A stretch of 51,743 nucleotides of DNA from Betaproteobacteria bacterium (GCA_016194935.1 JACQAO010000048.1:1-51743), one strand, 5' to 3'; counted from the first letter of the stretch, positions 16,770 to 27,392 are shown. Notes: generated from the letters alone by a model not told the origin. Program-made: numbers and translations.

Positions 16770-18628
16770 GGCGAAAATTTCTTGATGGCCGCCGCCAGCG
16801 CTCCATTGGCTGGGGAGGCCTTGGCTGCGTCGTCCCAGGTTTTTTTGGCTTCATCGTGGCGGCCCGCGACCCACTGCACTTCGCCCAGATGCGCGGCGAT
16901 TTCCGGGTCGGCGCGCAAGGCCAGCGCTTTGCTCAAAATATCGATGGCGCCGCTGAGATCGCCGCGACGATACAGCAGCCAGCCTTTGCTATCCATAATG
17001 AAGGGGTCGCTGGGCGCCAATTCGAGGGCCTTGTCGATCAACTGCCCGGCCTCGTCGAGGTGCTGGCCGTGATCGGCGAAAGAATAGCCCAGGGCGTTGT
17101 AGGCATGCGCATTGTCGGGCTTGAGTCGTATCAGTTTGCGCAGGTTGCGCTCCGTCACATCCATCTTGCCGAGCTTTTCCGCCAGCAGCGCAGATTCGTA
17201 GAGCAGCTCGGGCTGGTCGGGCTGGGTGGCAAGCTGGCGATCAAGCAGTGCGTAAGCATCCGCAACGCGGTCAGCATTGTTGAGCAGTTGCGACTCGGTA
17301 ATCAGCAGCGCGTCTGCGTAGTTCGGATTGTTGACCGCCGCCTGATGCAACAACTGGCGTCCTTCATCAAGCCGCCCCAGTTGCGCCAGCAAGCCGGCGG
17401 CGCGCGCCTGCGCCGGCAGATACTGCGCGCTCGGGGTCACGGCCCGATACCATTGCAATGCCTCCGGATATTTTTTATTGCTCTCGGCAATTTGCCCGAG
17501 GTAGTAGCGCGGCGGGTTGAGATCGCCGAAGCCGAGTTCGAGTAGCTGCTTGAAGTATTTTTCCGCCGGGGCAAGATCGTTGAGCTGCAACGACAGCAAG
17601 GCCACGGAGTAGATTACTTCGCCGTTGTCCGGATTTTCCGCAAGCAGCTTGTCAAACTCGCGGCGTGCATCCTCATAGCGTTTTTCGCCGATCAGGCTGC
17701 GGGCGTAAACCATTCGCACTTCCTGCGCCTTGGGATGGGCGGCGAGAAAATTCTGCAACGTCTCCATGGCCAGCGTGCTGCTGACGCGCTGCTGCAGTTG
17801 CGCTTTGAACAATACCGCCTGCTCCCAGTCAGGCCGCAGCGTGCGGGCGCGCTCGATCTCGGCCAGGGCGCGCACATCATTCTTGGCGCCCGCAGCCGCC
17901 TGGGCGCGGGCAAAATGCGCTTCGGCGATATTTTCATAGGGTGAGGTATAGGGCGATGTGAGCTGGTCGATCAGCCGCAACACCACCGCCTTGTCGGGGT
18001 AACGCGCCAGCAGGCGACCGATCCGCAGCAAGGCTTCGCCGAGCCGCTCCGGGTTGGCTGCCGGTGAGCCCCCGCTATCCAGCGCCAGCAGCTTGGCCAG
18101 GTGTACTTCAGCCTCATCCGGGCGTTGCGCGCCCAGCAGCAATCCGGCCAGCATCTGCTGAGCTTGCATGGACTCAGGATCGGCCTCGACCCAGATGCGC
18201 GCTGCATCCAGCGCCGCATCCGGCTGGCGCGCATACAAAGCGATTTCGGCGGCGCGCTTGGCGACTCTGGGATCGCGCGTGGATTTGGCAAGTTCCTGAT
18301 AAGCGCCGACCGCCACGGAAAGATCGCCTCGGGTGGCGGCGATTTCAGCCAGCAGCAGCCGGTAGAGCAGTTGCGGCGTCAGCTCCAGCTTGGGCAGATT
18401 GGCGGCGGCTTCGCTCTCCGCCTCATGCGGAGATACAGCGGCTTCCGGTGATGCGGCTTTTCCTGGCGCGGCGGCAACTTTGGCCTCGGTCGCTGGCGGA
18501 TTGCCAGTGCTGGCGCCAGGCTTCTCTTGTGCGATGCTGCCCGCAGGCATCTGGGCGCATGCGGAAAGGGTCAGCACGTACAACAAGGTAAACAGGCGGG
18601 TAATCAAGCGTTGCAAGGATGAGTTCAT
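16766..18628 (-). CDS. TPR-repeat lipoprotein
   Basis: A 620-aa probable outer-membrane-associated lipoprotein (lipobox LSAC at residue 24) with an Ala/Glu-rich linker of about 70 residues and then tetratricopeptide repeats to the C-terminus (for example AVGAYQELAKSTRDPRVAKRAAEIALYA and AHAYNALGYSFADHGQHLDEA, each quoted only in part elsewhere). TPR proteins serve as scaffolds; this one is regularly found before lolB-ispE in betaproteobacteria, as I recall, but its partner is unknown. It is divergent from mutM with a 125-bp shared upstream region. No enzymatic motif is seen. Confidence 0.85.
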   Translation of the reverse strand: MNSSLQRLITRLFTLLYVLTLSACAQMPAGSIAQEKPGASTGNPPATEAKVAAAPGKAASPEAAVSPHEAESEAAANLPKLELTPQLLYRLLLAEIAATRGDLSVAVGAYQELAKSTRDPRVAKRAAEIALYARQPDAALDAARIWVEADPESMQAQQMLAGLLLGAQRPDEAEVHLAKLLALDSGGSPAANPERLGEALLRIGRLLARYPDKAVVLRLIDQLTSPYTSPYENIAEAHFARAQAAAGAKNDVRALAEIERARTLRPDWEQAVLFKAQLQQRVSSTLAMETLQNFLAAHPKAQEVRMVYARSLIGEKRYEDARREFDKLLAENPDNGEVIYSVALLSLQLNDLAPAEKYFKQLLELGFGDLNPPRYYLGQIAESNKKYPEALQWYRAVTPSAQYLPAQARAAGLLAQLGRLDEGRQLLHQAAVNNPNYADALLITESQLLNNADRVADAYALLDRQLATQPDQPELLYESALLAEKLGKMDVTERNLRKLIRLKPDNAHAYNALGYSFADHGQHLDEAGQLIDKALELAPSDPFIMDSKGWLLYRRGDLSGAIDILSKALALRADPEIAAHLGEVQWVAGRHDEAKKTWDDAAKASPANGALAAAIKKFSP

Positions 18629-18753
18629 GGGAAGGCGGACAGCCTGTCAGGGCTCGAATAGAATGCTGGAATGCTGCAATGTTAGCAGTTTTAAGTGTTT
18701 CCCGAAGCGCGGCATCGCCAATTCTACAACGCTATAACGCTACCGCCCACGCC

Positions 18754-19575
18754 ATGCCTGAACTCCCAGAGGTCGAAGTCACTCGCCGCGGCATCGCCCC
18801 CGACCTGGTCGGCAACCGCGTCAGCGGCGGCGTCACCCGCACCGCGCGGTTGCGCTATCCGCTGGCGCCGCAACTGCCGCAACTGTTGACTGGCCTGACG
18901 CTGAAAGATGTAGGGCGGCGCGGCAAATACCTGCTGCTGGATTTCGGCGCCGGCACGCTGCTCATCCACCTTGGCATGTCGGGCAGCCTGCGTCTGCTGC
19001 CGCGCGGCACGCCGCCGCAAAAACACGATCACTTCGATCTGGAATTCGGCAAGCGCTTGCTGCGCCTGCGCGATCCGCGCCGCTTCGGTGCGGTGCTGTG
19101 GCTCGCGCCTAACCATGAGATCGGCCAACACCCGCTGCTGGCAAGCCTGGGGATCGAGCCCCTGGCGGAAGAGTTCACGGCGCGCTGGCTGTTTGCAGCG
19201 ACCCGAGGCAGAAATACGCCGATCAAGCAGTTGCTGATGGACAGCCATCTGGTCGTCGGCATCGGCAACATTTACGCCTCGGAAAGCCTGTTTCGCGCCG
19301 GCATCGATCCGCGCACGGCGGCGGGGAAAATCGCGCTGAAGCGTTTCGAGCGCCTCGTGCCGGAAATCCGCGCGACCCTGGAAGCGGCCATCGCCGCCGG
19401 CGGCAGCAGCCTGCGCGACTTCATCCGCTCGGACGGCAGCTCAGGATATTTTCAGCAGCAATATTTTGTCTATGGCCGCGCCGGGGAAGCTTGCCATAAT
19501 TGCGGCAGCAAGGTGCGCAGTCTGCGCCAGGGACAACGCGCCACATTCTATTGTCCGCGCTGCCAGCGCCGCTGA
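18754..19575 (+). CDS. mutM: Formamidopyrimidine-DNA glycosylase
   Basis: Base-excision repair enzyme that removes 8-oxoguanine and formamidopyrimidines and nicks the abasic site. The start is fixed by the obligatory N-terminal PELPEVE, whose Pro is the Schiff-base nucleophile and whose Glu is catalytic; the frame extends upstream but the mature protein must begin here. Also seen are RRGKYLLL (catalytic Lys region), LMDSHLVVGIGNIYASE (H2TH) and a C-terminal zinc finger with four Cys (CHNCG and CPRCQRR). 273 aa, normal length. Divergent from the TPR lipoprotein gene and convergent with the ferredoxin gene. Confidence 0.97.
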   Translation: MPELPEVEVTRRGIAPDLVGNRVSGGVTRTARLRYPLAPQLPQLLTGLTLKDVGRRGKYLLLDFGAGTLLIHLGMSGSLRLLPRGTPPQKHDHFDLEFGKRLLRLRDPRRFGAVLWLAPNHEIGQHPLLASLGIEPLAEEFTARWLFAATRGRNTPIKQLLMDSHLVVGIGNIYASESLFRAGIDPRTAAGKIALKRFERLVPEIRATLEAAIAAGGSSLRDFIRSDGSSGYFQQQYFVYGRAGEACHNCGSKVRSLRQGQRATFYCPRCQRR

Positions 19576-19597
19576 AAGCGCCGGACACCTGGAGAAT

Positions 19598-20884
<1,287 letters not shown>

Positions 20885-20897
20885 GATATGAGTTTCT

Positions 20898-20935
20898 ATT
20901 CCAATCCAAAATCACGGTTGATTTTGGATTGGAAT
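20898..20935. repeat. Perfect 17-bp inverted repeat with 4-nt loop
   Basis: The arms 20898-20914 and 20919-20935 are exact reverse complements around CGGT. The arms are AT-rich (core CCAATCCAAAATC). The right arm reaches the stop codon of the downstream-strand M16 gene and the left arm ends 13 bp before the rsmD start. There is no T-run on either side, so a classical intrinsic terminator is unlikely; it could be an mRNA stability or processing hairpin. Confidence 0.8.
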
Positions 20936-22257
20936 TAATCGCCGGCGACGATTACTGTGACCAGATGCTCGGGTTGCACATGCCGGGCGAAAGCCGCTCG
21001 CACCTGTTGGGGAGTAACAGATTCGATGCGCTTCGGAAAATCTTCGATATATGTCAGCGGCAGGCCATAGAAGCCGATCAGGGAAAGGTAGCCGAGGATT
21101 TTGGCGTTGCTGTCGAGGCGCAAGGCCATGCCGTCGACAAGGTTCTGCTTGGCGGCTTTCAGCTCAGTCTCACTGGGGCCTTGCCGGAGAAAATTGCCGA
21201 GTGTCGTTTCCACCACTTGCAGCGCCTCGTTCGTCTGCGCGCGCTTGGTCTGCAAGCCGATCTGGAACGGGCCTGGCTGCATGCGCGGGGCAAAATAGCT
21301 ATACACGCTGTAGGCGTAGCCGCGCTTTACGCGCACTTCCTGCATCAGGCGTGAAACGAAGCCGCCGCCGCCGAGCACATAATTGCCGACCAATAGCGGG
21401 AAGTAATCCGCATCGCCACGCTTCACCGCCGGCATGCCGATGTAAATGTGGCTTTGCGCCGCCGGATGCGGCAGGCGGATGGTTTGACGCTGGGGCAGCG
21501 TCACTTCAGGCAACGGGGGTGTAACGCCGGCAGGCGGTTGAGGCAAGGCATCGGTGAGATGCGCGGCGATCTGCTCGGCCTCAGTGCGCGACACGTCGCC
21601 GATGATGGAGACCACCGCGTGGCGCGCGCCGAAATGATCGCGCCAGAAAGTCAGCAAATCGTCGCGCGTGATGCGGCCTACGCTGTCCGCGCTGGCGCTG
21701 GCGCCATAGGGATGGCCAGGATAGATTGCGGCAGCGAAGCGCTTGGCGGCAATGCTGTCAGGCTGTGTATCGGCTTCCTGGATGGCCGCGATGCTGCGGG
21801 TTTTCTCGCGCGCCAACACGCTGTCGGGAAAACTCGGCGCGGCCAGTTCGGCGCGCAACAGATCAAGCGCCGTGCCGCGTTGCGGCTGGGCGGACAGGGT
21901 GCGTAAATGAATGCTGGCGCGGTCGTCGTCGGCAGCGCCGGACATCCGCGCGCCAATATCCGCCAGCCTGACGGCAAGCTGTTCTTCGTTCAGGTCGGCC
22001 TCGCCTACCTTGGCCCCGGCGTCGAGCAAGCCAGTGGTAAGGCCGGCCAAACCCGATTTACCGGCTGGGTCGAAGACACTGCCGGCAGCGAAGTCGACCT
22101 GCACATCGAGCATCGGCAGATCGCGGGTGGCGACGAAATAAACACGCGCGCCGGAAGGTGCGGTCCAGTGCTGGATGTTGACGCCGGCAAAACTGGCGAT
22201 GGAGTACAGGCTGCATAAAACCAACAGGAATTTTTTCATTTTTTGATCAGCATTCAC
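20935..22257 (-). CDS. M16-family peptidase-like protein without zinc motif
   Basis: A secreted, probably periplasmic insulinase-fold protein of 440 aa with a signal peptide (KKFLLVLCSLYSIASFAG). The second-half substrate-binding region is clear (GGGGFVSRLMQEVRVKRGYAYSV quoted here as GGGGFVSRLMQEV and KRGYAYSV). The zinc-binding HxxEH expected after GKSGLAGL is replaced by TTGLLDAG, so it should be catalytically inactive and act as the partner subunit of the adjacent HxxEH protein, as in mitochondrial MPP-like and other bacterial M16 pairs. The ATG at 22257 or the one six codons later is possible; neither has a good ribosome site. Confidence 0.88.
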   Translation of the reverse strand: MNADQKMKKFLLVLCSLYSIASFAGVNIQHWTAPSGARVYFVATRDLPMLDVQVDFAAGSVFDPAGKSGLAGLTTGLLDAGAKVGEADLNEEQLAVRLADIGARMSGAADDDRASIHLRTLSAQPQRGTALDLLRAELAAPSFPDSVLAREKTRSIAAIQEADTQPDSIAAKRFAAAIYPGHPYGASASADSVGRITRDDLLTFWRDHFGARHAVVSIIGDVSRTEAEQIAAHLTDALPQPPAGVTPPLPEVTLPQRQTIRLPHPAAQSHIYIGMPAVKRGDADYFPLLVGNYVLGGGGFVSRLMQEVRVKRGYAYSVYSYFAPRMQPGPFQIGLQTKRAQTNEALQVVETTLGNFLRQGPSETELKAAKQNLVDGMALRLDSNAKILGYLSLIGFYGLPLTYIEDFPKRIESVTPQQVRAAFARHVQPEHLVTVIVAGD

Positions 22258-22296
22258 TGATTAGCAATCAAGGATGACCGGAGCGGGCCGGCCTGC

Positions 22297-23664
22297 TCAG
22301 TGGCGCAGCCCTGCGGGGGGCGGCCTGGGCTGAGTGGCGGAGAGGGGTTGCGGATCAAGCACGGCGACCGTCAGTGCGTCGTCCTGGAAATATTTTTTTG
22401 CCGCCGCCTGAACTTCCTCGGCGGTTACGCCGCGAATCTTGTCGAGTATCCTGTCGATATTGCGCCAGCCGTAACCGGTGACTTCAGCGCTGCCGATTTC
22501 CATCGCCTGGCCCATCATCGAATCGCGCTTGTAGATCTGGCTGGCGATGATCTGGGTCTTGATTCGCTCCAGTTCCCCGGCGCTGACCGGCGCGTCCTGA
22601 ATGCGCTTGATCTCGGCGCGCAGGGCGGCTTCCAGATCAGCGGCCGTGTGGCCTTCGGCGGGTTGTCCGTCGAGTACGAATTGCGCCTCGCCGCGCAGCA
22701 TCGAATCGTAGCCGGCGTCCGCCGTTTGGGCGATTTTCTGTTCGCGCACCAGATGTTTCGGCAGCCGCGACGTGACATTGCCGTCCAGCACGGCGGCGAG
22801 CATCTCCAGCGCATAAGGCGCGCGATCATGCTCGACATCCTTGAGCTTGGGTACTTTCCAGGCCATCTCCAGATAAGGCAGTTTGGCCGGCGCTTTGACG
22901 CTCAATCGCTTGATGCCTAACTGTTCCGGCTCGGCCAGCGGACGACGTTCGGGCAGGACGTGGCGTTTGATGCCGCCGTAGGTTTTTTCCGCCAGGCGGA
23001 AAACCGCCGCGTGGTCCACGTCGCCGACCACCACCACGGTGGCATTGTTGGGCGCGTACCAGCGCTGGTACCAGTCGCGCGCATCCAGGTAAGTCATGTT
23101 TTCCAGATCGTTCATCCAGCCGATCACCGGACGGCGGTACGGGTGCGCCTGGAAGGCCACGGAATTCAGGCGCTCCTGCACCAGCGCCTGCGGATTGTCG
23201 TCGGTGCGCATGCGCCGCTCTTCCATCACCACCTTGATCTCCTGGGCAAACTCCTTGGCGTCCAGCTTCAGGTTTGCCATGCGATCCGCCTCCAGCGCCA
23301 TCATCTCGGGCAAGGCGCGCTTCGGAACCTGCTCGTAGTAGGCCGTGTAATCGTAATTGGTAAAGGCGTTGTCGCGCCCGCCGACAGCCGCCACACGCTT
23401 GGAGAACTCGCCTGGCCCGACCTTGCGGGTACCCTTGAACATCATGTGCTCAAGCACGTGGGCGACGCCTGAAGTGCCGTCCACCTCGTCGATGGAGCCG
23501 GCTCGATACCACACCATATGCACCACGGTCGGCGCGCGGTGATCTTCCTTGACGATCACCCGCAAGCCGTTGGCGAGCGTTGTTTCAAAGGGATTGGCGG
23601 AGGCGGCGGGACTGACCGCAGCGATTGCCAGACAAAGGACGGCCAACAGAAAGGTTTTGTGCAT
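22297..23664 (-). CDS. M16-family zinc metallopeptidase
   Basis: A secreted (signal MHKTFLLAVLCLAIAAVSPAA in part) zinc peptidase, 455 aa. The inverted zinc motif HVLEH is intact at residues 69-73 and the third ligand Glu lies about 76 residues later in VVMEERR (148/149), so it should be active. It is followed 39 bp later by an M16-like protein lacking the motif; the two likely form a heterodimer. The gene is divergent from ftsY across an 82-bp gap. The substrate is unknown. This pair regularly precedes rsmD in betaproteobacteria, as I recall. Confidence 0.92.
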   Translation of the reverse strand: MHKTFLLAVLCLAIAAVSPAASANPFETTLANGLRVIVKEDHRAPTVVHMVWYRAGSIDEVDGTSGVAHVLEHMMFKGTRKVGPGEFSKRVAAVGGRDNAFTNYDYTAYYEQVPKRALPEMMALEADRMANLKLDAKEFAQEIKVVMEERRMRTDDNPQALVQERLNSVAFQAHPYRRPVIGWMNDLENMTYLDARDWYQRWYAPNNATVVVVGDVDHAAVFRLAEKTYGGIKRHVLPERRPLAEPEQLGIKRLSVKAPAKLPYLEMAWKVPKLKDVEHDRAPYALEMLAAVLDGNVTSRLPKHLVREQKIAQTADAGYDSMLRGEAQFVLDGQPAEGHTAADLEAALRAEIKRIQDAPVSAGELERIKTQIIASQIYKRDSMMGQAMEIGSAEVTGYGWRNIDRILDKIRGVTAEEVQAAAKKYFQDDALTVAVLDPQPLSATQPRPPPAGLRH

Positions 23665-23746
23665 GTGAGCGATGTTAAAATTATTGTTCCAATTGCGGCA
23701 TCATAAAGGCTCGCCGCGCCACTGTCAGCTTACGACATATTTTCTC

Positions 23747-24733
23747 ATGTTTGGTTTCCTCAAGAAAAACGAGCCCGCCGCCGAGGTGATGCCAGCCGCA
23801 ACAGCCGCACCTCGGTCTGGCTGGACAGAGCGTCTCAAGGGCGGACTGTCGCGTACGCGGGGCCAGTTAACCAGCCTGTTCCGCCGCGCCAGGATCGATG
23901 ATGCGTTGCTGGAGGAACTGGAGACCACGCTGTTGATGGCCGATGTCGGCGTCGATGGCACGCAGTTTCTCCTCGACCAACTGAAAACCCGTGTCCAGCA
24001 CGATCACCTGGAAACACCCGTTCAATTGCAGGCGGCGCTGGCGGATCTGCTGACGAAGCTGCTGGCGCCGCTGGAAATGCCGCTGCTCATCGAACATCAC
24101 AAACCTTTCGTGATCATGCTGGCCGGGGTCAACGGGGCCGGCAAGACCACCTCGATCGGCAAGCTGGCGCGCCACTTCCAGGCGCAGGGCAAGTCGGTGC
24201 TGCTGGCGGCGGGCGACACTTTCCGCGCCGCCGCCCGCGAGCAATTGATCGCCTGGGGCGAACGCAACAATGTCGCCGTCATCGCCCAGGCATCGGGCGA
24301 CCCGGCGGCCGTGGTGTTCGACGCCATCCATGCCGCCCGGGCGCGCGGCATCGACGTGGTGCTGGCCGACACCGCCGGTCGCCTGCCGACACAACTGCAC
24401 TTGATGGAAGAAATCGCCAAGGTCAAGCGGGTGATCCAGAAGGTCGACCCGAGTGCGCCGCACGAAGTTCTGCTGGTGCTCGACGCCAACATCGGCCAGA
24501 ACGCCCTCGCCCAGGTCAAGGCGTTCGACCAGGCCATCGGCGTGACTGGCTTGATCGTGACCAAGCTCGACGGCACCGCCAAGGGCGGCGTGATCGCCGC
24601 CATCGCCCGCCAGCAGCCCACCGGGCGACCGCTGGCGCTGCGCTTCATCGGCGTCGGCGAGGGCATCGACGACTTGCAGCCCTTCGTCGCCAAAGAATTT
24701 GTCGCGGCGTTGTTCGAGCCGCCCGCCGCATGA
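23747..24733 (+). CDS. ftsY: Signal recognition particle receptor FtsY
   Basis: SRP-type GTPase that docks ribosome-SRP complexes at the inner membrane. The start MFGFLKKNEP at 23747 is chosen because it gives the usual short amphipathic N-terminus; no sensible protein extends upstream. N domain about 40-110; G domain with GVNGAGKTTSIGKLA (P-loop), DTFRAAAREQL, DTAGRLPTQ and TKLDGTAKGG all intact. 328 aa, with a very short acidic A domain compared with E. coli FtsY. ATGA overlap with ftsE follows (24730-24733). Confidence 0.97.
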   Translation: MFGFLKKNEPAAEVMPAATAAPRSGWTERLKGGLSRTRGQLTSLFRRARIDDALLEELETTLLMADVGVDGTQFLLDQLKTRVQHDHLETPVQLQAALADLLTKLLAPLEMPLLIEHHKPFVIMLAGVNGAGKTTSIGKLARHFQAQGKSVLLAAGDTFRAAAREQLIAWGERNNVAVIAQASGDPAAVVFDAIHAARARGIDVVLADTAGRLPTQLHLMEEIAKVKRVIQKVDPSAPHEVLLVLDANIGQNALAQVKAFDQAIGVTGLIVTKLDGTAKGGVIAAIARQQPTGRPLALRFIGVGEGIDDLQPFVAKEFVAALFEPPAA

Positions 24734-25383
24734 TCCGCTTCGAGCACGTCACGCGGCGTTATCCGCCCGGCATGGAGGCGCTGGCCGATGTGAGCTTTTC
24801 CATGAAGCCGGGCGAGCTGGCGCTGATCGGCGGACATTCCGGCGCCGGTAAATCGACGCTGCTGAAATTGATTGCCGCTATCGAAAAACCCACCAGCGGA
24901 ACGGTGCTGGTGAACGGCCAGAACGTCGGCGCCTTGAAGCGCGCGGCGATTCCTTATTTGCGCCGCAATCTTGGCTTGGTGTTCCAGGATCAGAAACTGA
25001 TGTTTGACCGCAACGCTTTCGAGAACGTCATGCTGCCCCTGTCCATTGCCGGTTTTCCACCCAGGGAGGCCGCCAAGCGGGTGCGCGCAGCGCTCGACAA
25101 GGTTGGTCTGCTGGAACGCGAGAAAGCCTTGCCGATCGCCCTGTCAGGCGGCGAACAGCAGCGCTTGGCCATCGCCCGGGCGGTGGTGTGCCGGCCCGCC
25201 ATCCTGCTGGCCGACGAGCCGACGGCGCATCTCGATCCGGATACCGCCCGCGATGTGGCGGAGATTTTTCGGGACTTCCATCAGGTCGGCGTGACGCTGC
25301 TGATTGCCACCTACGATGATGCGCTGTTCGCAGAATTCGCCTCGCAACGCCTCACCCTCAACCACGGCAGGCTGCTCGCATGA
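24730..25383 (+). CDS. ftsE: Cell division ATP-binding protein FtsE
   Basis: ABC ATPase that with FtsX controls peptidoglycan hydrolases at the septum. Walker A GHSGAGKST (residues 35-43), Q-loop FQDQKL (Gln86), signature LSGGEQQR (138-145) and Walker B ILLADE (158-163) are intact; 217 aa is normal. The H-loop is unusual: the expected IATHD reads IATYDD, with Tyr at 195 (codon TAC) instead of the switch His. The gene overlaps ftsY and ftsX by ATGA at both ends, so it is expressed from the same operon. Confidence 0.96.
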   Translation: MIRFEHVTRRYPPGMEALADVSFSMKPGELALIGGHSGAGKSTLLKLIAAIEKPTSGTVLVNGQNVGALKRAAIPYLRRNLGLVFQDQKLMFDRNAFENVMLPLSIAGFPPREAAKRVRAALDKVGLLEREKALPIALSGGEQQRLAIARAVVCRPAILLADEPTAHLDPDTARDVAEIFRDFHQVGVTLLIATYDDALFAEFASQRLTLNHGRLLA

Positions 25384-26291
25384 ACGCGCTGCTGACCCAG
25401 CACGGCAAAGCGCTGGCCTGGTCGCTGCGGCGTCTGGCTGCCGCGCCGGCCAACACACTCTTGTCGCTGCTCGCCATCGGCATTGCCCTGGCGTTGCCGG
25501 CAGGCGGCCTGATGCTGCTCGACAACGCCTTGCAGTTCGCCCGTAACGCCGGCAGCGCCGGGGCTACGCCGCAACTGTCTTTATTCATGGCGCTGGATGC
25601 GGATCGCAAAGCCGCCGCCGACATTGCCGCAAGACTCAAGAATCATGCCGGGATCAAGGAAACACGGTTTGTTCCGCGCGACGAACCCTTGCGGCGCATG
25701 CAGGCCGACGCAGGCTTGGCCGAGGTAATCGCCGCCTTGCCGGGAAACCCCTTCCCCGACGCTTTCGTCGTAACGCCGAGCGACAACAGTCCTGCGGCAA
25801 TGGAACAATTGCGCGACGAATTTCGCCGCTGGCCCAAGGTCGAGCATGTTCAACTTGACTCCGCCTGGGTACGCCGGCTCGACGCCATGCTGCGGCTGGC
25901 GCGCAGCGGCGTGGCTTTGCTGACGGGGTTGCTGGGGCTGGGGCTGGTGGCGATCACCTTCACCACCATCCGTTTGCAAATTCTCACCCAACGCGCCGAG
26001 ATCGAAGTGAGCCGCCTGCTGGGCGCCACCGACAGCTTCGTGCGCCGGCCGTTCTACTACTTCGGCGCTTTGCAGGGTTTTGCCGGCGGCGCCATCGCCT
26101 GGCTGATCGTGCTCGGCATCACCACCCTGCTGCAGGGGCCGGTGGCGGATCTGGCCGCGCTCTACAACACCAACATCGTTCTGCAATCTCTCGCGGTCAG
26201 CGAGTCACTGCTGCTGCTGGCCCTGGCCGGCGGACTCGGCTGGCTGGGCGCGGCGTTATCACTGGGGCAGCACCTGCACCGGCAGGCGTGA
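25380..26291 (+). CDS. ftsX: Cell division protein FtsX
   Basis: Membrane partner of FtsE that relays ATP hydrolysis to periplasmic activators of murein hydrolases. 303 aa; helix 1 at about 27-48, a periplasmic domain of about 110 residues (with FVPRDEPLRRMQADAGL), then three C-terminal helices, with the conserved cytoplasmic ITFTTIRLQILTQRAEIEVSRLLGA region between helices 2 and 3 (quoted as ITFTTIRLQIL and EIEVSRLLGA). The gene overlaps ftsE by 4 bp and is convergent with the DHH gene only 4 bp away. Confidence 0.94.
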   Translation: MNALLTQHGKALAWSLRRLAAAPANTLLSLLAIGIALALPAGGLMLLDNALQFARNAGSAGATPQLSLFMALDADRKAAADIAARLKNHAGIKETRFVPRDEPLRRMQADAGLAEVIAALPGNPFPDAFVVTPSDNSPAAMEQLRDEFRRWPKVEHVQLDSAWVRRLDAMLRLARSGVALLTGLLGLGLVAITFTTIRLQILTQRAEIEVSRLLGATDSFVRRPFYYFGALQGFAGGAIAWLIVLGITTLLQGPVADLAALYNTNIVLQSLAVSESLLLLALAGGLGWLGAALSLGQHLHRQA

Positions 26292-26295
26292 CAAA

Positions 26296-27228
26296 TCAGC
26301 CGTCGGCATTGATCTTCCGGATTAATTTTTTCAGTACCTGCTCCGCCTCGTCGTTGGCTACCTGACAGGTGCCGGCGTTCTCGTGACCGCCGCCGCCATA
26401 CTGCAACATCAGCTCGCCGATATTGGTTTTGGAACTGCGATTGACGATGGACTTGCCGGTCGCCAGGACGGTATTCTGTTTTTTCACCCCCCACAACATG
26501 TGGATGGAGATATTTGCGTCGGGAAACAGCGCGTAGATCATGAAACGGTTTCCCGCGTAAATGGTTTCCTCGTTGCGCAGGTCCAGAACCGCCAGATTGC
26601 CGTGAACCTTGGTGCAGCGCTGAATCTGCTCTTTGAACTTCGGCTCATGCTCGAAATACATGTCCGAACGCTCCTTGACGTCCGGCAACTGCATGATCTG
26701 CTCGATGTCGTGGTTCCGGCAATAGTCGATCAGGTCCATCATCAGGTTGTAGTTGGAAATGCGGAAATCGCGGAAACGTCCCAGGCCGGTGCGTGCATCC
26801 ATCAGATAGTTGAGCAGCACCCAGCCTTCCGGATGAAGGATTTCCTCGCGCGAAAATTGCGCCGCGTCGCCCTTGTCTACCGCCGCCATCATGGCGTCCC
26901 ATTCCGCGGGAAAAACTTTTTTTCCGCCAAAATGGTCGTACACCACCCGCGCCGCCGAAGGCGCGGCAGGGTCGATGATGTGATTGCTGCGTTCGCCGGT
27001 ATTGCGGATGGTTTCGGAAAGATGGTGATCGAACACCAGGTGCGCCCCCGCCACATACGGCAGGTTGGTGGTAATGTCGTTGGGGCCGATGACGATCTTG
27101 CCGTCCTGCATATCCTTGGGGTGCACGAAGCTGATCTCATCGAGCATGTCGAGATGTTTCAGCAATACCGCACAAACCAGGCCGTCAAAATCGCTGCGCG
27201 TTACCAAACGGAATTTTCTGTTGCCCAT
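26296..27228 (-). CDS. DHH-family phosphoesterase
   Basis: A cytoplasmic metal-dependent phosphoesterase, 310 aa from the start MGNRKFRLVTRSDFDG at 27228, which has GGGAGAG five bases upstream. Metal-binding motifs seen: DFDG (13-16), DHH (67-69) and, in the C-terminal DHHA1 domain, GGGGHENAG. Families with this architecture include RecJ, NrnA-type oligoribonucleases and PPX2-type pyrophosphatases; this one resembles the proteins often annotated 'exopolyphosphatase-related', with substrate uncertain. Upstream is the tRNA terminator, downstream is ftsX in convergent orientation. Confidence 0.85.
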   Translation of the reverse strand: MGNRKFRLVTRSDFDGLVCAVLLKHLDMLDEISFVHPKDMQDGKIVIGPNDITTNLPYVAGAHLVFDHHLSETIRNTGERSNHIIDPAAPSAARVVYDHFGGKKVFPAEWDAMMAAVDKGDAAQFSREEILHPEGWVLLNYLMDARTGLGRFRDFRISNYNLMMDLIDYCRNHDIEQIMQLPDVKERSDMYFEHEPKFKEQIQRCTKVHGNLAVLDLRNEETIYAGNRFMIYALFPDANISIHMLWGVKKQNTVLATGKSIVNRSSKTNIGELMLQYGGGGHENAGTCQVANDEAEQVLKKLIRKINADG

Positions 27229-27392
27229 AATGCTCTCCCAGATGTGTTGGATGTAACCCGGATCATTGCTGAATACAGAACGTACAGAAGGCAACGCCGC
27301 CGACTTTTCCGCCAATTCTAACTGATCGGCAACTTTTGGTAGGGCCGATACTCAAGCCTGGAGTTTCGCCACGGAAGCGCCCAAGGAAAAGC

